64,000 bases of DNA from Littorina saxatilis (lineage: Eukaryota; Mollusca; Gastropoda; Littorinimorpha; Littorinidae): NCBI RefSeq assembly GCF_037325665.1, contig NC_090254.1, positions 14,923,514 through 14,987,513 on the forward strand. The letters are read 5' to 3'. Positions within the stretch are counted from its first letter, which is position 1. Each line of letters starts with the position of its first letter. Below are positions 23,315 to 34,621 of this stretch, piece by piece. The notes under the pieces are model-generated. The model did not search any database. It was not told the DNA's origin and was given only the letters and a program-made list of their open reading frames with translations. The position numbers were made by a program, and so were the translations under genes.

Positions 23315-24413
23315 GAAAGCCGTTTGGCTCATAACCATTACACGTGTAATAAAACATAAATACACGTGTAATAAATGATTAATACACGTGTATTTATTTC
23401 TTATTGCACGTGTAATTTATCTGTTTTCTTCTGCTATGGAATAGCATAATGATTAAATACACGTGTAATAAATATTTTATACACGTGTAAGAAATGATTA
23501 AATACACGTGTAATTAATATTTCATGCGCGTGTAAGAAATGTTTAAATACACGTGTAATTATTTATTACACGTGTATTTAATTATTTTTTACACGTGCAT
23601 GCAATATTTATTACACGTGTATTAATTATTTCTTACACGTGCATGAAATATTTATTACGCGTGTATTTAATAATTTCGTACACGTGTATGACATTTTTAT
23701 TACACGTGTAATTAATCATTTCTTACACGTGTATGAACAAATGTATTACACGTGTATTAAATCATTTCTTACACGTGTAAGACATGATTAAATACACGTG
23801 TAATGCAATTTTCCTACACGTGTAAGAAATGAATAAATACGCGTGCAATAAATATTTCGTACAAGCGTTAAAAATGCAGGAGTCACGTGGTTAAGCGACT
23901 TAAAAACTCGGACTGGGAATCCACATGAAAAACACTCTATGCGTCTTCATCGCCTCGCTTTGCCCTTTGCCGGAACAGCTCAAGATGGCGGGAGTTGTTG
24001 CTTTGCAAGTCGTATATTTTCCGATTCAAGTTTTAATTTATTACAGGTGTATTTAATGATTAAAATACACGTGTATTTAAATCATTTACTACACGTGTAT
24101 TTAATCATTTCTTACACGCGTATAAACTATTTCCTGCACGTGTATTTAATCATTTCTTACACGTGCATGAAATATTTATTACACGTGTATTTAATAATTT
24201 CTTACACGTGCATGAAATATTTATTACACGTGTATTTAATAATTTCTTACACGTGTATGAATTATTTATTACACGTGTATGAATCATTTATTACACGTGC
24301 ATTAATCATTTATTACACGTGTATTAATCATTAATTACACGTGTATTAATTATTTATTACACGTGTACTAATCATTTTTTACACGTGTAATGGTTATGAG
24401 CCAAACGGCTTTC
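23315..24413. mobile_element. 1.1-kb inverted-repeat element packed with CACGTG
   Basis: The ends are 35-bp inverted repeats beginning GAAAGCCGTTTGGCTCATAA. The interior is an irregular array, in segments of alternating orientation, of the palindrome TACACGTGTA separated by 10-25 bp of A/T-rich spacer (AATAAATGATTAA-type). By eye about 34 CACGTG hexamers occur. The array is broken by a non-repetitive core at about 23863-24043 that contains AAGATGGCGG. Copy A lacks the whole block, which proves an insertion or a clean loss. The right junction holds CATAG before the repeated ATAAA, so the target duplication is unclear. No transposase is present. Confidence 0.92.
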
Positions 24414-24692
24414 CATAGATAAACTATCCAGCTGACGACGGTGGCCAACTCAACCGGACCAATGATGTGTGACCTATGAAGTAGGATCCTATACAGGCAA
24501 TTTCAATTGTTGTGTCTGCTGCTCTCTCCTCATGTACTTGAAAGCCCTTTACATCAGTCTTTCATGACAGACCTTGCTTTAACAATTGCCTCTTGAAAAA
24601 GCACTGATTTCAATTAGTAACATAGTGACAACTTCGGGTAACCTTCGCCTACATTCTCTTGCTAAGTGATGTATACTGAGAGGAAGAGAGGG

Positions 24693-24695
24693 AGG

Positions 24696-24768
<73 letters not shown>
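24693..24768 (+). repeat. GA microsatellite
   Basis: A long (AG)n run, homologous to the one in copy A, followed by GACA and GGGC tracts to about 24955. Confidence 0.95.
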
Positions 24769-24955
24769 GGGGAGAGAGAGACAGAGACAGAAACAGAGAC
24801 ACTGAGAGAGACGGACGGACGGAAGTGACGGGCGGGCGGGCGGGCGGGCAGGCTGACAGACAGACACACAGACAGGAAAAGAGAGAGAAAGATAGAGACA
24901 CATACACACATACAGACGGACAGACGGACGGGCAGACAGACAGACATATTGAATG

Positions 24956-26178
24956 ACTGACTGAGAAGTGGCGGACGATGACAGAAACATAGACATATAC
25001 GGTGATATCAACACCATGATGGGTTGACTAACTCTGTAAGTATGCTTTGGTACAGATCTGGAAGAACATGTTATGAAAACAGTATCACTGGTACGCGTGA
25101 TTATGGACAGTGTTTTCGGTACCCGCTCTTTTCATTTTTGGTGCGTCGCGGTATTTTCTCATTAAATTTCGAGCATATGTTCTCGGCTTTCAGTGTCAGT
25201 GAGTACTAAACGCAGGGGAGTACTAATTGGGTAATACTGTCATGTATTTTAAATTTCAACAATATCGGGGAGATTTAAGTCGGGAAAGTGGGTAGACAGG
25301 AGGGGGGGGGGGTGTCAGAGAGATGATGACTATCAGAGACTTGCCAATGCAATGGTTTTATCCAAAATGTTGTCCAATCTTATCAAGCTGAGCTAAGTAA
25401 TGTGAACACACAAACAAACTTTTAAGAAAATTTCTCTCAAGCATAATCTTGAATAAAAACATAAAACAACATGACATGCCAATTATCAAATACTAGATCA
25501 TTTACATGGTAACCACAGGGTAATCAAAATCTATCACTTAACCTTATATAACTATGTACCTACGTTGCAACTGGGGGTAGAGGGGCCGGATAAACGCATG
25601 GTTGCCACTTTCAAATGTTGAAAAGCATTATGTGGCCTCTCCTGTGAGATAATCATAGAAAACAGAAACAAATCTGCTAATTCTCAAAGCAACAGTTTAC
25701 TTTACAGAAGAGATCAAATTAAAAGTCAAAAGCTGACAAAATAGCATTAAATCTGAGGACTATCTGTTACTCGTGACACATGTGCCTGTGGTGTTTTGCT
25801 ATGTAAGAGTACAAAGAACCCTCTTTTTTGTGGATGAAATCTTCTATTCTTTTGTGTTTCATCTTTATTTTTTGTGTACAGTCCCTCACCAGCAGTCATC
25901 TCGTTTCTGAGTGAGTGCAAACTTTAATACTGATAAATGACTACAACAAAAATATTCTTGCATTGTCAACCTAAACTTTTTTCCACCTCACTTAAAAAAT
26001 AACTTTCAAAAGATGAAATATGTCATTCGTGTATGCAAATGTCCATTCACACACACATTTCATCTTCTGAAGAGTGAGAGAAAAAATCTATCCTCGAGTC
26101 AGTCTGGATTGGAGCAAAAAGGCCTACTTGTACCACCAACACAGTACCATTGCATTTGTACAGATTTTCCAACCCAGG
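24956..26178. other. Unassigned stretch
   Basis: A/T-rich ordinary sequence with a short poly-G run at 25302-25312. No exon or repeat was recognised. Confidence 0.3.
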
Positions 26179-26301
26179 AAAAAATCTGAAGCCGGAAATT
26201 CTGGTTTTTCAATTTACGAAAAAAAAAAAAAAAAAAAAAATTTTTTTTTTTTTTTTTTTTTTAGTAAATTGAAAAACCGGAATTTCCGGCTTCAGATTTT
26301 T
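26179..26301. repeat. Hairpin with poly-A/poly-T stem
   Basis: AAAAAATCTGAAGCCGGAAA begins a 39-bp left arm mirrored at 26263-26301. Between them lie about 22 A and then about 22 T, so the stem extends to the centre. Only one or two mismatches are seen. No target duplication is clear. Confidence 0.9.
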
Positions 26302-26707
26302 TCAAAAACCGGAATTCCGGCTCCCAGCCGGAGGAGTGGCAACCATGTAAACGGCCCGAGAGGTGGGAGGGGAAATTAATAAATGAAATAAACGATTGGT
26401 TCAAACCCTTAAAAAATTAGGTATCAAAGAAGCCATAACAAATTCCGCCGCGCGCATTTTTATAAAATCCTCCGGAAGTTGGAAGTCCCCTTGAACAAAC
26501 GCGCATTACACTTTGATCGGTTTCTGTGTCCTAAAATATTATTGAACTTAGCCGACTTACACATTATACTAGCTGCCTTGTGCAGTTTTCACCGACAGTT
26601 ATTTTACGACGTGCTTGACAAGATAATGTTTATGATCAAATCAATCACGACCCGACCGCGTGAAGTGTACTCGTGTCCTCAAAGCTGCGTGGGCCATGAT
26701 AATAATT

Positions 26708-26766
<59 letters not shown>

Positions 26767-27635
26767 TTTTATGCAGCTTGTTATCGCGCGCATATTTCAA
26801 CATACGGATTCAAGGCGCAAGGATTTATTTATGCCGTGTGAGATGGAATAAGACCGAAAGTACTTCACTGCCAATCTCGAGAGGTACCCATGTAATGAGG
26901 AAGGGGGGGGGGGGGGGGAGTTCAGAACAGATGTCAAACACATGCTTCATCTGGGGTTTTAGTCAGAGTGATATAGCCGCCAGTATTGTCACTCTTCAAG
27001 GATGAAGATACACAAATATTCAACCAGTGAAAAGTCAGTTCGTCGATGACGCGCCGAATGTTTGCAGGATTGTATGGGCGAACCGCGAGCCTTCAGCTGT
27101 AACCAAAAAATAGGGGAATCTCCTGATTTGATGACGTTGCCGAACGTTCGACGAACTATTTCGGCGTGGTTCGGCTGTAGTTAGTAGCGGGCTTTACACA
27201 CACAAACACACAGCTAGCATTCCTTGTAACTCAATACACTGTAGAAGGCAAACAAAAACGATACCTGTTCTAAATACCGCCCCCCCCCCCCCCCTTTCTC
27301 GTCTTTCTTTCTGTCCCTCCCCCCGCCCAAATTGTCATCCGTTATCACAACCCTGTATATTCGGAGGTGTAAAAGTTGTACTCTGTCTGCTTGTTAATTA
27401 ATCTGTCTGTTTGTTTGTTTGTTTGTTTGTTTGTTTGTTTGTTTGTGTGTTTGTGTGTGTGTGTTTGTTTGTTTGATAGTTTGTAAAAATGTAAAAATAC
27501 CGCATTCCACAAAGTAATGCATGCCTTTTATTATTAATAGTATTTATTGTTTAGAGCCTCTACGCTGGGTGGTGGGGGTTGGCTTGGACCCGATAGATAA
27601 AATATTACAATTTTTAGCATAACAAAGAAAACAAA
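26302..27635. other. Unassigned stretch with simple repeats
   Basis: It holds a (TTTA)n run at 26707-26770, a poly-G tract at 26904-26918, a poly-C tract at 27279-27294 and a (TTTG)n run at 27409-27447. No gene is supported. Confidence 0.4.
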
Positions 27636-27965
27636 CCCGAATTTTCGAGCGATGGGACAATAAAGTAATGAACAGAAATAAAGCAAATCTAATAAATCCT
27701 TTGACTTTGGAGTAGCGCGACTCTGTTGCTGCTAGCTTTCCTCTGTAAGAAAGCGACCCGAATTTCTCAGCGATGGAACAATCTAACAGATCCCTTGACT
27801 TTGGGGTATCGCGACTTTGTTGCTGCTAGCTTTCCTCTGGGAGGAAGCGCCCGAATTTCCTAGCGATGGGACAATAAAGTAATGAGAGAGAAAAATATAA
27901 TATATCCCTTGACTTTGAGGTAGCGCGACTCGGTTGCTGCTAGCTTTCCTCTGGGAGAAATAGGC
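27636..27965 (+). repeat. Triplicated SINE tail
   Basis: The block TAGCGCGACTCTGTTGCTG, GCTAGCTTTCCTCTG, AAGCGACCCGAATTT, GCGATGGGACAATAAAG recurs three times in tandem with a CCCTTGACTTTG linker, unit about 105 bp. The same tail occurs singly at 38206-38278, joined there to a different body. Confidence 0.8.
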
Positions 27966-28174
27966 CCTATCGGAGAACAGAAGTAGCTCGCTGACTGTCT
28001 GATTTTTTCCGAGCTTTTATTACCTCTCTGGGACATAAGATGAACACTATCTTGGGATCAAGGCAGTGTTTGTTTGTGACGTGTAAGGATTACCCTCATG
28101 ACAAGCAAACAATACACAATTCGTTTGATCTTATTGAGGTTATCGTTCCGAATAAGTTGGTGTATATACTGTAA

Positions 28175-28967
28175 ACAGGAGGGTTCTGTTTTAGGACCTC
28201 TATTATTTCTCATTTATATTAACGATATTGGTATTGGTCTTGAATCAGTGTTGAAACTCTTTGCAGACGATACGAGCATGTATTTATGTTTAGATAACGA
28301 TGTTACACGAGCTGAGATTTTAAATTCTGATTTGGATAAAATTTGCGCATGGGCTTTAAAATGGAAAGTCACTTTTAATTGTCAAAAGACAGAAATGTTG
28401 GACATTTGCAGGCAAAAAAATGTGTTACTTCCACCATTGTATTTTGAAGATGCACTTTTGATTGATGTTGAAAATCACAAGCACCTTGGCGTCATCCTAC
28501 AAGGTAATTGTAAATGGGATTCCCACATAAAAAGCCTCATTGCTAAGTGTAGAAAGTCAATTGCGTGTTTTGGTTTATTCAAGTATCGTCTAAACAGAAA
28601 ATCGCTTGAAGTTATATACAAATCCTTTATATTACCATTGTTTGATTACGCGGACGTTATTTGGGATAACTGTACGAAGTGTTTGGCAGACGAGTTGGAG
28701 ACCTTGCATCTCGATGCAATCCGAATTATTGTAGGTGCAGTTCGTGGCACAAGCCACCAAAAATTGTATAATGAATCGGGTTTTGTGCCCCTGAAAGAAA
28801 GGCGACGTCGTCATAAACTCTTGCTGTATTATAAAATTGTAAATCGTTTAACCCCAGCATATTTATATTCCAAACTGCCGGTCTTGGTTTCCGATGTAAA
28901 TCCTTACCACAGACGACGCCCTCTTGAACGTAAGGTTCCATTATGCAGAAGTGAGCTATGTAAATCT
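28175..28967 (+). mobile_element. CR1/L2-like LINE, 5' truncated, first part
   Basis: The element begins inside the polymerase at QEGSVLGPLLFLIYINDI. It continues with KLFADDTSMYL (catalytic FADD), NCQKTEM, KHLGVILQ, and the C-terminal conserved stretch RLTPAYLYSKLP. The frame is open to about 28967, where the protein-like sequence ends at LCRSELCKSS and a T-rich run starts. The missing C-terminus resumes at 31005. Sequence before 28175 in the same frame is not LINE-like, so truncation lies there. The FADD and GSVLGPLLF motifs fit the Jockey/CR1/L2 side of the LINE tree. Confidence 0.85.
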
Positions 28968-29027
28968 TCATTTTTTTTTCTCTCTTTTGGTGAAGTTTTT
29001 TTTTTATTTTTTTTTTTACATACATAT

Positions 29028-29278
29028 GTGACCCTCCACCACGAAATGAGTCGCATGTCACCTTTGCATGATTTTCATATTTTTACATTTTTCTAAAGAG
29101 TTTTTTATGCTCTATCCAGTGGTGAAAACCGTTTTAGAAAAGAGCGAAAACTGTTTGAGTTATAAGCCGGTGACCAAGGTGACCCTCACACTATTACCAG
29201 ACACTCCCCGGACTTATATTAAGCCTAGCGCAGAACCGCGCGAGGTGACATGCGACTCATTTCGTGGTGGAGGGTCAC
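29028..29278. mobile_element. 251-bp inverted-repeat element, 4-bp target
   Basis: The arms begin GTGACCCTCCACCACGAAAT and are mirrored to the end, about 36 bp. ATAT flanks both sides (29024-29027 and 29279-29282). A second copy lies at 49875-50110, flanked by AAAT. It is non-coding. Superfamilies with 4-bp targets are candidates (Chapaev, Ginger or Sola type); the sequence alone does not decide. Confidence 0.9.
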
Positions 29279-29462
29279 ATATAATTCTGTACATTACAGG
29301 ACATCACTTAACCAAAAGGACAGATCCATATAACCGAAAAACACTTGAACAATTACAACATACATGGGGTGGGAGGATGGGTGGGGGGGGGGGGATGTTC
29401 AGAGCTTGGTGGTCGCAATATCAAAAGGTTTTGAAAAAAACAAAAAAAAAAAACTCTAAGGG

Positions 29463-30566
29463 TTACATCAAAACATGCATATACAGGCGCCAATCCTTGT
29501 AAAATTTATCCACTGTATTATTTACAACTGCGTTATACTTTTCACAAATAAATCTTTGCTTAAAATTTCTACTAAACGTCTGAAAATGAGGGGTCTTTTT
29601 GTTCATTTTGGAAATATATACATGGTGTTTGGCACAGATTACTAACACATCAAAAGCTTTATCGGTGACTACATTGTTCGCAACTCCAAGAAGAACCAGT
29701 TCTTTAGACAGTTTTAAATTGTCACAATGGGTGCAGTTCGCCTTTAGCCAATTTACAAATTCTATCAAAAAAGTCTGCAATTTATCACACTCCCAAAACA
29801 TATGTAAACGGGTTTCTTCTTTTCTACCGCAAAATGTACACAATGACGTATCCACAATTTTTCGCAAAAATAGAAACCGTTCTGTGGGCAAAATTCTGTA
29901 CAATAGTCGGTACTGGAACCATCTCAGACAAGTGTCTTTTGTTGTTTTAAAAACATGTTGAAAAATAGCCTTCTTATCTAACAAACAGTCTAAGGATTCA
30001 GACCATTTTTCGATACATTTTGGGACCGTAACATGTTCAATCAGCTTTTTGTAAATAAGTTGTGTCTTACCTTTACAAATACATTTCCACACATTGGGCT
30101 CTGTCATAATAAAATGTTTATCAAATTCTAAGCCGATTTTTCTCTGATATTTTTTAACAGCCTGGATTACACCTTGGTACAATACAAAATCTCCTCGCAC
30201 ATTTGGATATTTAATTTTAAATGCATTATAGGATAAGTATCCATTTTGTCCCAAAATATGACCAATCTGAGCAATTCCATTGTCGATCCAGTTTTGAATG
30301 TACACTGTCTTTTTATCTCTGCGAATATTAACATTATAATGTAAACATTCTGATACAAAATCGTTAAAGGTTGTAGGGTCACATTTTTCATGTAGTTTCT
30401 TATAATGTTTAAAAACATCGGTCCAAAACGGGTTTTCTATTCTCTGCATCAAAACATTTGCAAATTCCTCTCCTTTCGTATTAATTGTTATAACAGATGG
30501 ACATGCTTCAGAAAATAATCTTGATATTAGCCTAATCCAGTAAGACCAACAACTCTTTTTAACCAA
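29463..30566 (-). pseudogene. LINE C-terminal region (367 codons)
   Basis: This is the longest intact open part of the inserted LINE. It holds the region after reverse transcriptase in L1/Tx1 elements: NVWKCICKGKTQLIYKKLIE, then DTCLRWFQYRLLYRILPTER, then the Cys/His motif FCGRKEETRLHMFWEC. The length with no stop suggests that the insertion is younger than the LINE at 1-3150. It is not a host gene. Confidence 0.8.
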
Positions 30567-31004
30567 ACAATTTTTAGAGATGACAGAAAACTTTTCACGT
30601 CAACCATCTTTAATCCTCCATTTTCATAGGATTGGGTGACCGTAGTTCTTTTAATTTTATCTCTTTTTTCATCCCAAAGAAATTTGAAAAAAATATTATT
30701 TAACTCCATCATAAACTGTTCGTCTGGATCAGGTAAATTCGTAAACAAATGTGTCAATTTGGAAATAGCCAAGGTTTTTAGGACTGTTATTTTACAAAAA
30801 GGTGTCAGGTTCCTTCTGGTCCATGAATTCAGAAGTTTTTGAATTTCCTTTAACTTATTTTTATAGTTAAGAAAAACAACCTCGGATACATTTACTGAAA
30901 AAATAACACCAAGTGCTTTAAAGTTATCCGGGTTCCAGGTAAAATTCATATCAGGCAAAAATCTTCTTTTGCAAAACTTTAAAGGTCCTAACCAAACTAC
31001 GCCC

Positions 31005-31200
31005 GGAAGACGCTGAACACTTTTTGTTGCATTGTCCAAAATTTAAAGAACATAGAACCATTTTATTCAATAGTCTGCCAACGCACGCTCTGGATTGCAA
31101 AACACTTTTGTTTGGAAATACTGATTTAACTATATCTTTGAACATGAAAATATTTTCTGCTGTACAAGATTATGTTATGTCAACTGATCGCTTCGGCTGA
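31005..31200 (+). pseudogene. CR1/L2-like LINE C-terminus, second part
   Basis: The + frame reads PEDAEHFLLHCPKFKEHRTI, then LFGNTDLTISLNMKIFSAVQ, and ends at TGA 31198-31200. This is the standard C-terminal Cys/His tail of the LINE whose polymerase ends at 28967. The expected residues between LCRSELCKSS and PEDAEHF are absent from both sides, so the insertion or a later event removed part of the target. Confidence 0.8.
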
Positions 31201-31237
31201 TATTATATTAACAGTGACAGCAATAGATGTAGCAATG

Positions 31238-31239
<2 letters not shown>

Positions 31240-31317
<78 letters not shown>
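31240..31317 (+). repeat. CT microsatellite
   Basis: An uninterrupted (CT)n run. Confidence 0.98.
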
Positions 31318-31319
<2 letters not shown>

Positions 31320-33510
31320 ATTTGTATAACATATTATGAAATATTTTGAAAGAAAAGGGTTGAAATTATCACTTGTTCGCCATGACTTGTTATCAGAATG
31401 TGTATTGATTATTAGTTTTAGAACGTGTCCATGAGCAGTCTGCTTGTTAACGTTCTTAATGTTGTTACTGTATATAACATGTTTACAAGAAATTAATAAA
31501 AACACGCTTAAACCAAACAGGAGAATTCCACTTTTAAACAAATTTTTAAAACACCTGTTGTGAACACTGCATGAATTACTCTTTAACAAAAATAACACAC
31601 ATGAATAGCACTCGCTAAAATTAGTGAAATAGTGTTTACCATTTGTGCTACTTTTACCAGTTGAATAAAACAAACTTCGCCAACAAATTATTAAGACAAA
31701 TTACGCACCCAAATTAGGGCATTAATTCCCATGTCATTTCGTTCAATTTGGTTATGCTACTTCCCGTAGTACATGTAGTATGTAGTCAAAATAGTCTGAA
31801 AGTTTCAAAGAAAACTACCAAGTCCTTGCTGACATACTGCGCTTTTCGGCATAATGCCCCTAGTAATTGACGCAAAACTCCCGTTTTTGACCGCACATGC
31901 GATCGACACCTGCATCAGAAGGAATAGTATACAACACGAATATGCGAGCGTGTTAACCTTTTTTTTTAAATGTAAAACAATCGCCCCGCGATTTACAAAT
32001 CACGTAAATGCGCCGGATATTCTCTTGTCATCTCCAAAGTCAAGGGATCTATTAAATGTTTTTAATGCGCACATATTCATTAAAATCTCTCTCTCTCTCT
32101 CTCTAATGATGTATGGATTGAACACTGTTTTTCCCGGTATTTGAAACATATGACGTCAGAGGCCTTGTTTAAACGCACACAAAAATTCTTGGAAAATGCC
32201 TAGGCCGACATTCTTAACAACTACTTTCGCGTTGAAATCCTCTTACCACCCATGTCTGATAAGATATGTACATGAAATTGATTATGTGGCGTATCTAGTA
32301 GTGTTTGGAAGATTTCAACAAATTAAATTTTTTCGATGAATCAGCAAAAACCTACCGTCAATTTAATAACTTTTTCTGACATGACAAATAACAGCAGACC
32401 TAATGCCTCAAATGACTTGAAATTCCGTACTTACTTTACGACACGTGTTAGCTCCAATCTCCAAAATTTTGAAGGTAATGCATTGGCGAGTTACTCAAAT
32501 GTATCATTTTTTGTCTCATTACCCGCTAAAACGGCTTCAAAAACTGCCTTGTGTTCCTTCTGAGAGGATTGGCACCTACACCGCGTCCTTGGTAGACAAG
32601 ATATGTGAACAAAGCTGACTGATTTGGATGCAGATTTGATAGTTCTGTCTAAGGACATGCTCTTAACATGTTTCGTTTCAGCAGTTCTGATTTGTTGTCA
32701 ATTTTAACGCGGGAACCTTGATTTTGTGAATTTGATTTTGGGGGGTGTCTGTATTGTTGGTTCCACTGAATCGACACTACGTCATGTAAACTCAATCTGT
32801 TTACTGAATAAATAAGGGGAATAAATGGCCTTTGGTTTAAACAAGTTTTTATTCAATAAATTTCGTTGGAACAATTGCCGCATACATGAAATTTGGAAAA
32901 TGGAGCACAACAAGCTAGGCTTATAAGCGTACTCTTAAATCAAAAGAAAATTTGGCGGACGATTTTAATATAACAGGTTTGAAATAATGTCAAAATAATA
33001 ATTGTAAATTATGGTAGACAAACATGTAACAATAAAAGGAACAAGAAAAAAATTTAAAAAAAAAATAATTGGATTTACGATCAACAGACTCATCAGAAAG
33101 ATCTGCCCTCAAACGCATGTGTAAAGTTTTTTTTTTTTGACGAGTAGTGTAAAGAGGGATGAAATTCGTCAACGACTATCTTTACCTCAATGACAAAAAT
33201 GCATTTTTACGATTTTTGTACCTTGTTTACCCCGTATTACACACTTAATGAGGAAGTGAACATAAGACAGCAATTGCACACTATTTACTAATCGGACAGC
33301 CATTAAGTGTCCTCCACAAATCTGCTTTTGTTTTTGACGTGCTGTATCTGGTTCATATTTTACAGCAGTTTGAAAACTACGTAAACTCGCTTGCAACAGT
33401 ACGCACTAAATACAGAGCTGCTCTGCAAATGTGTGAAATCTGTGTATAATCTGAACATGGATATGGCAATGGATACCAAATTTGTGTAAAACAGGGCTCG
33501 TTGTCCACAC
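31318..33510. other. Unassigned stretch
   Basis: A/T-rich DNA with a short (CT)n at 32086-32104. No supported exon, RNA or repeat family. Confidence 0.3.
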
Positions 33511-33705
33511 CTATATTGCAGTAATATGAGGACAACTTGCATTTCCATTTTTAGGGAGGTGCAGCTATTTGCGGACATCCGTCACTATATTGCAGCAATT
33601 TGCGGACCAAAGACCGCCTATTTGAGGACGTCCTCAGATAGTCGCATTTTTCGGCCGATGTCCGCAAATTGCTGCGATATAGCGATGGACGACCCCACTT
33701 GGTCC
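33511..33705. mobile_element. Foldback repeat region
   Basis: CTATATTGCAGCAATTTGCG at about 33585 is mirrored by CGCAAATTGCTGCGATATAG at about 33662-33681. A third, diverged copy (CTATATTGCAGTAATATGAG) lies at 33511. The centre holds GAGGACGTCCTC. It is probably a small foldback element with a partial neighbour. Confidence 0.65.
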
Positions 33706-33850
33706 CATTTGGTCCGCATATGGTTGGAAATCCACAAACACCTTCCACTTGGATATATACCAACAATTAACATCTTGGGCCCTTTTTGTGTGAAGAGTGG
33801 GAAGGTATGTTGGATTCATGTCGTAAGTGTCACCTTATATAGTCAATTTT

Positions 33851-34160
33851 TCCGATCTCCCAGGTCAACTTATGTGCAGACCTGCTAGTGACTTAAACCC
33901 CCTTCGTGTGTACACGCAAGCACAAGACCAAGTGCGCACGGAAAGGATCCTGTAATCTATGTCAGAGTTCGGTGGGTTATAGAAACACGAAAATACCCAG
34001 CATGCCTACCCTGAAATCGGCGTATGCAGCCTGAAAGGCGGTGTAAAAATGGTCATACACGTAAAAATCCACTCGTGCTAAAAACATGAGTGAACGTGGG
34101 AGTCTAAGCCCATGAACGAAGAAGAAGAAGAAGAAGAAGAAGAAGAAGAAGAAGAAGAAG

Positions 34161-34188
<28 letters not shown>
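33851..34188 (+). mobile_element. 5'-truncated SINE with GAA tail
   Basis: The body is shared with the SINE at 49244-49597: GTGTACACGCAAGCACAAGA, GGTGGGTTATAGAAACACGA, AATACCCAGCATGC and the end CCCATGAACGAA. The tail is (GAA)n to 34188. It is flanked by AGTCAATTT on both sides (33842-33850 and 34189-34197), so this is a true 5'-truncated insertion. Confidence 0.88.
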
Positions 34189-34191
<3 letters not shown>

Positions 34192-34385
34192 CAATTTGTT
34201 AAATTAATTGAGCAAAAACGTCCAACTCTGTGCAGAAAGCAGGCAAACTGTAGAATTCTGGTATGAGTGTCTGAGCAGAAAGATGCTCGATCTTACCCAA
34301 TGTAAAAGACTGGACACATCTGTGGCGGTACACACGGAAGGAAGGCACGTTCATTTCATACTGAGTCTGTTCACTTCTGTTTCAG

Positions 34386-34531
34386 ACACAACCCAGCACC
34401 ATCAATCCAGAGAATCAGGACAAAGAACGGCTGTAGTCGGACAAACCAGAATCGGCCATCGATCGTCGTAAACCGCCAGTGCCAGAATCAGTCCGCATAC
34501 CGACTTGGGACCATCACATCGTCCTTGCACC
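34386..34531 (+). promoter_or_regulatory. 5' untranslated exon part and splice acceptor of the peptide gene
   Basis: A pyrimidine-rich tract ending TTCACTTCTGTTTCAG at 34385 looks like a splice acceptor. The exon would then run from 34386 through the start codon. A stop (TAA, 34469-34471) lies in frame 63 bases before the ATG, so the reading frame cannot begin upstream in this exon. An upstream non-coding exon is implied, not seen. Confidence 0.55.
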
Positions 34532-34621
34532 ATGGTTGACTCACACAGTTTTGTGAACATGTTCTTCGTTTTCGCAGCAGTTCTACAGATCTCATCACTG
34601 GTTCACTGCCTTCCCGTTCAG
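34532..34621 (+). CDS. Peptide-hormone-like precursor, exon 1 (signal peptide)
   Basis: The ATG sits in a strong context (caccATGg). The 30 codons read MVDSHSFVNMFFVFAAVLQI and then SSLVHCLPVQ: a short polar start, a hydrophobic core at residues 8-25 and a likely cleavage after the His-Cys region. This is a textbook secretory signal peptide. The exon ends CAG followed by GTAAGA, a near-consensus donor, in phase 0. It joins in frame to 38723. The whole product is 111 residues, acts outside the cell, and is probably stored and processed in secretory vesicles. Start choice: an in-frame stop 63 bases upstream. The family is not recognised; see exon 2. Confidence 0.75.

Larger units (their letters stand above)
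21369..24843 (+). repeat. Segmental duplication, copy B with insertions
   Basis: Same order and close identity to 19367-20943. It is expanded by an inverted-repeat element at 21843-22259, a 379-bp stretch at 22375-22753 absent from copy A, and the CACGTG-rich element at 23315-24413. Confidence 0.92.
28968..31004 (-). mobile_element. L1/Tx1-like LINE, 5' truncated, inserted in another LINE
   Basis: On the minus strand the element starts at VVWLGPLKFCKRRFLPD (end of the polymerase core) and reads ALGVIFS, LLNSWTRRNLTPFCKI and KFLWDEKRDKIKRTTV. It then runs through a long C-terminal region to a Cys/His motif, SLCTFCGRKEETRLHMFWEC, and a stop at 29463. One frame break near 30540 separates its two open parts. 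T-rich DNA at 28968-29020 is probably its poly-A tail read from the other strand. It carries an inverted-repeat element at 29028-29278 in its 3' region. Confidence 0.8.

Noticed and set aside
23338-24390. CRISPR-like or coding interpretation of the regularly spaced TACACGTGTA array
   Set aside because: Spacers are A/T-rich variants of the same repeat, the block has transposon-like inverted ends and the open frame at 23939-24334 is a repeat translation.
29068-29502. Conserved open frame shared by the two 4-bp-target elements (also 49915-50118)
   Set aside because: Similarity follows from the elements being copies of each other; the frame is not conserved as protein and ends in the inverted arm.
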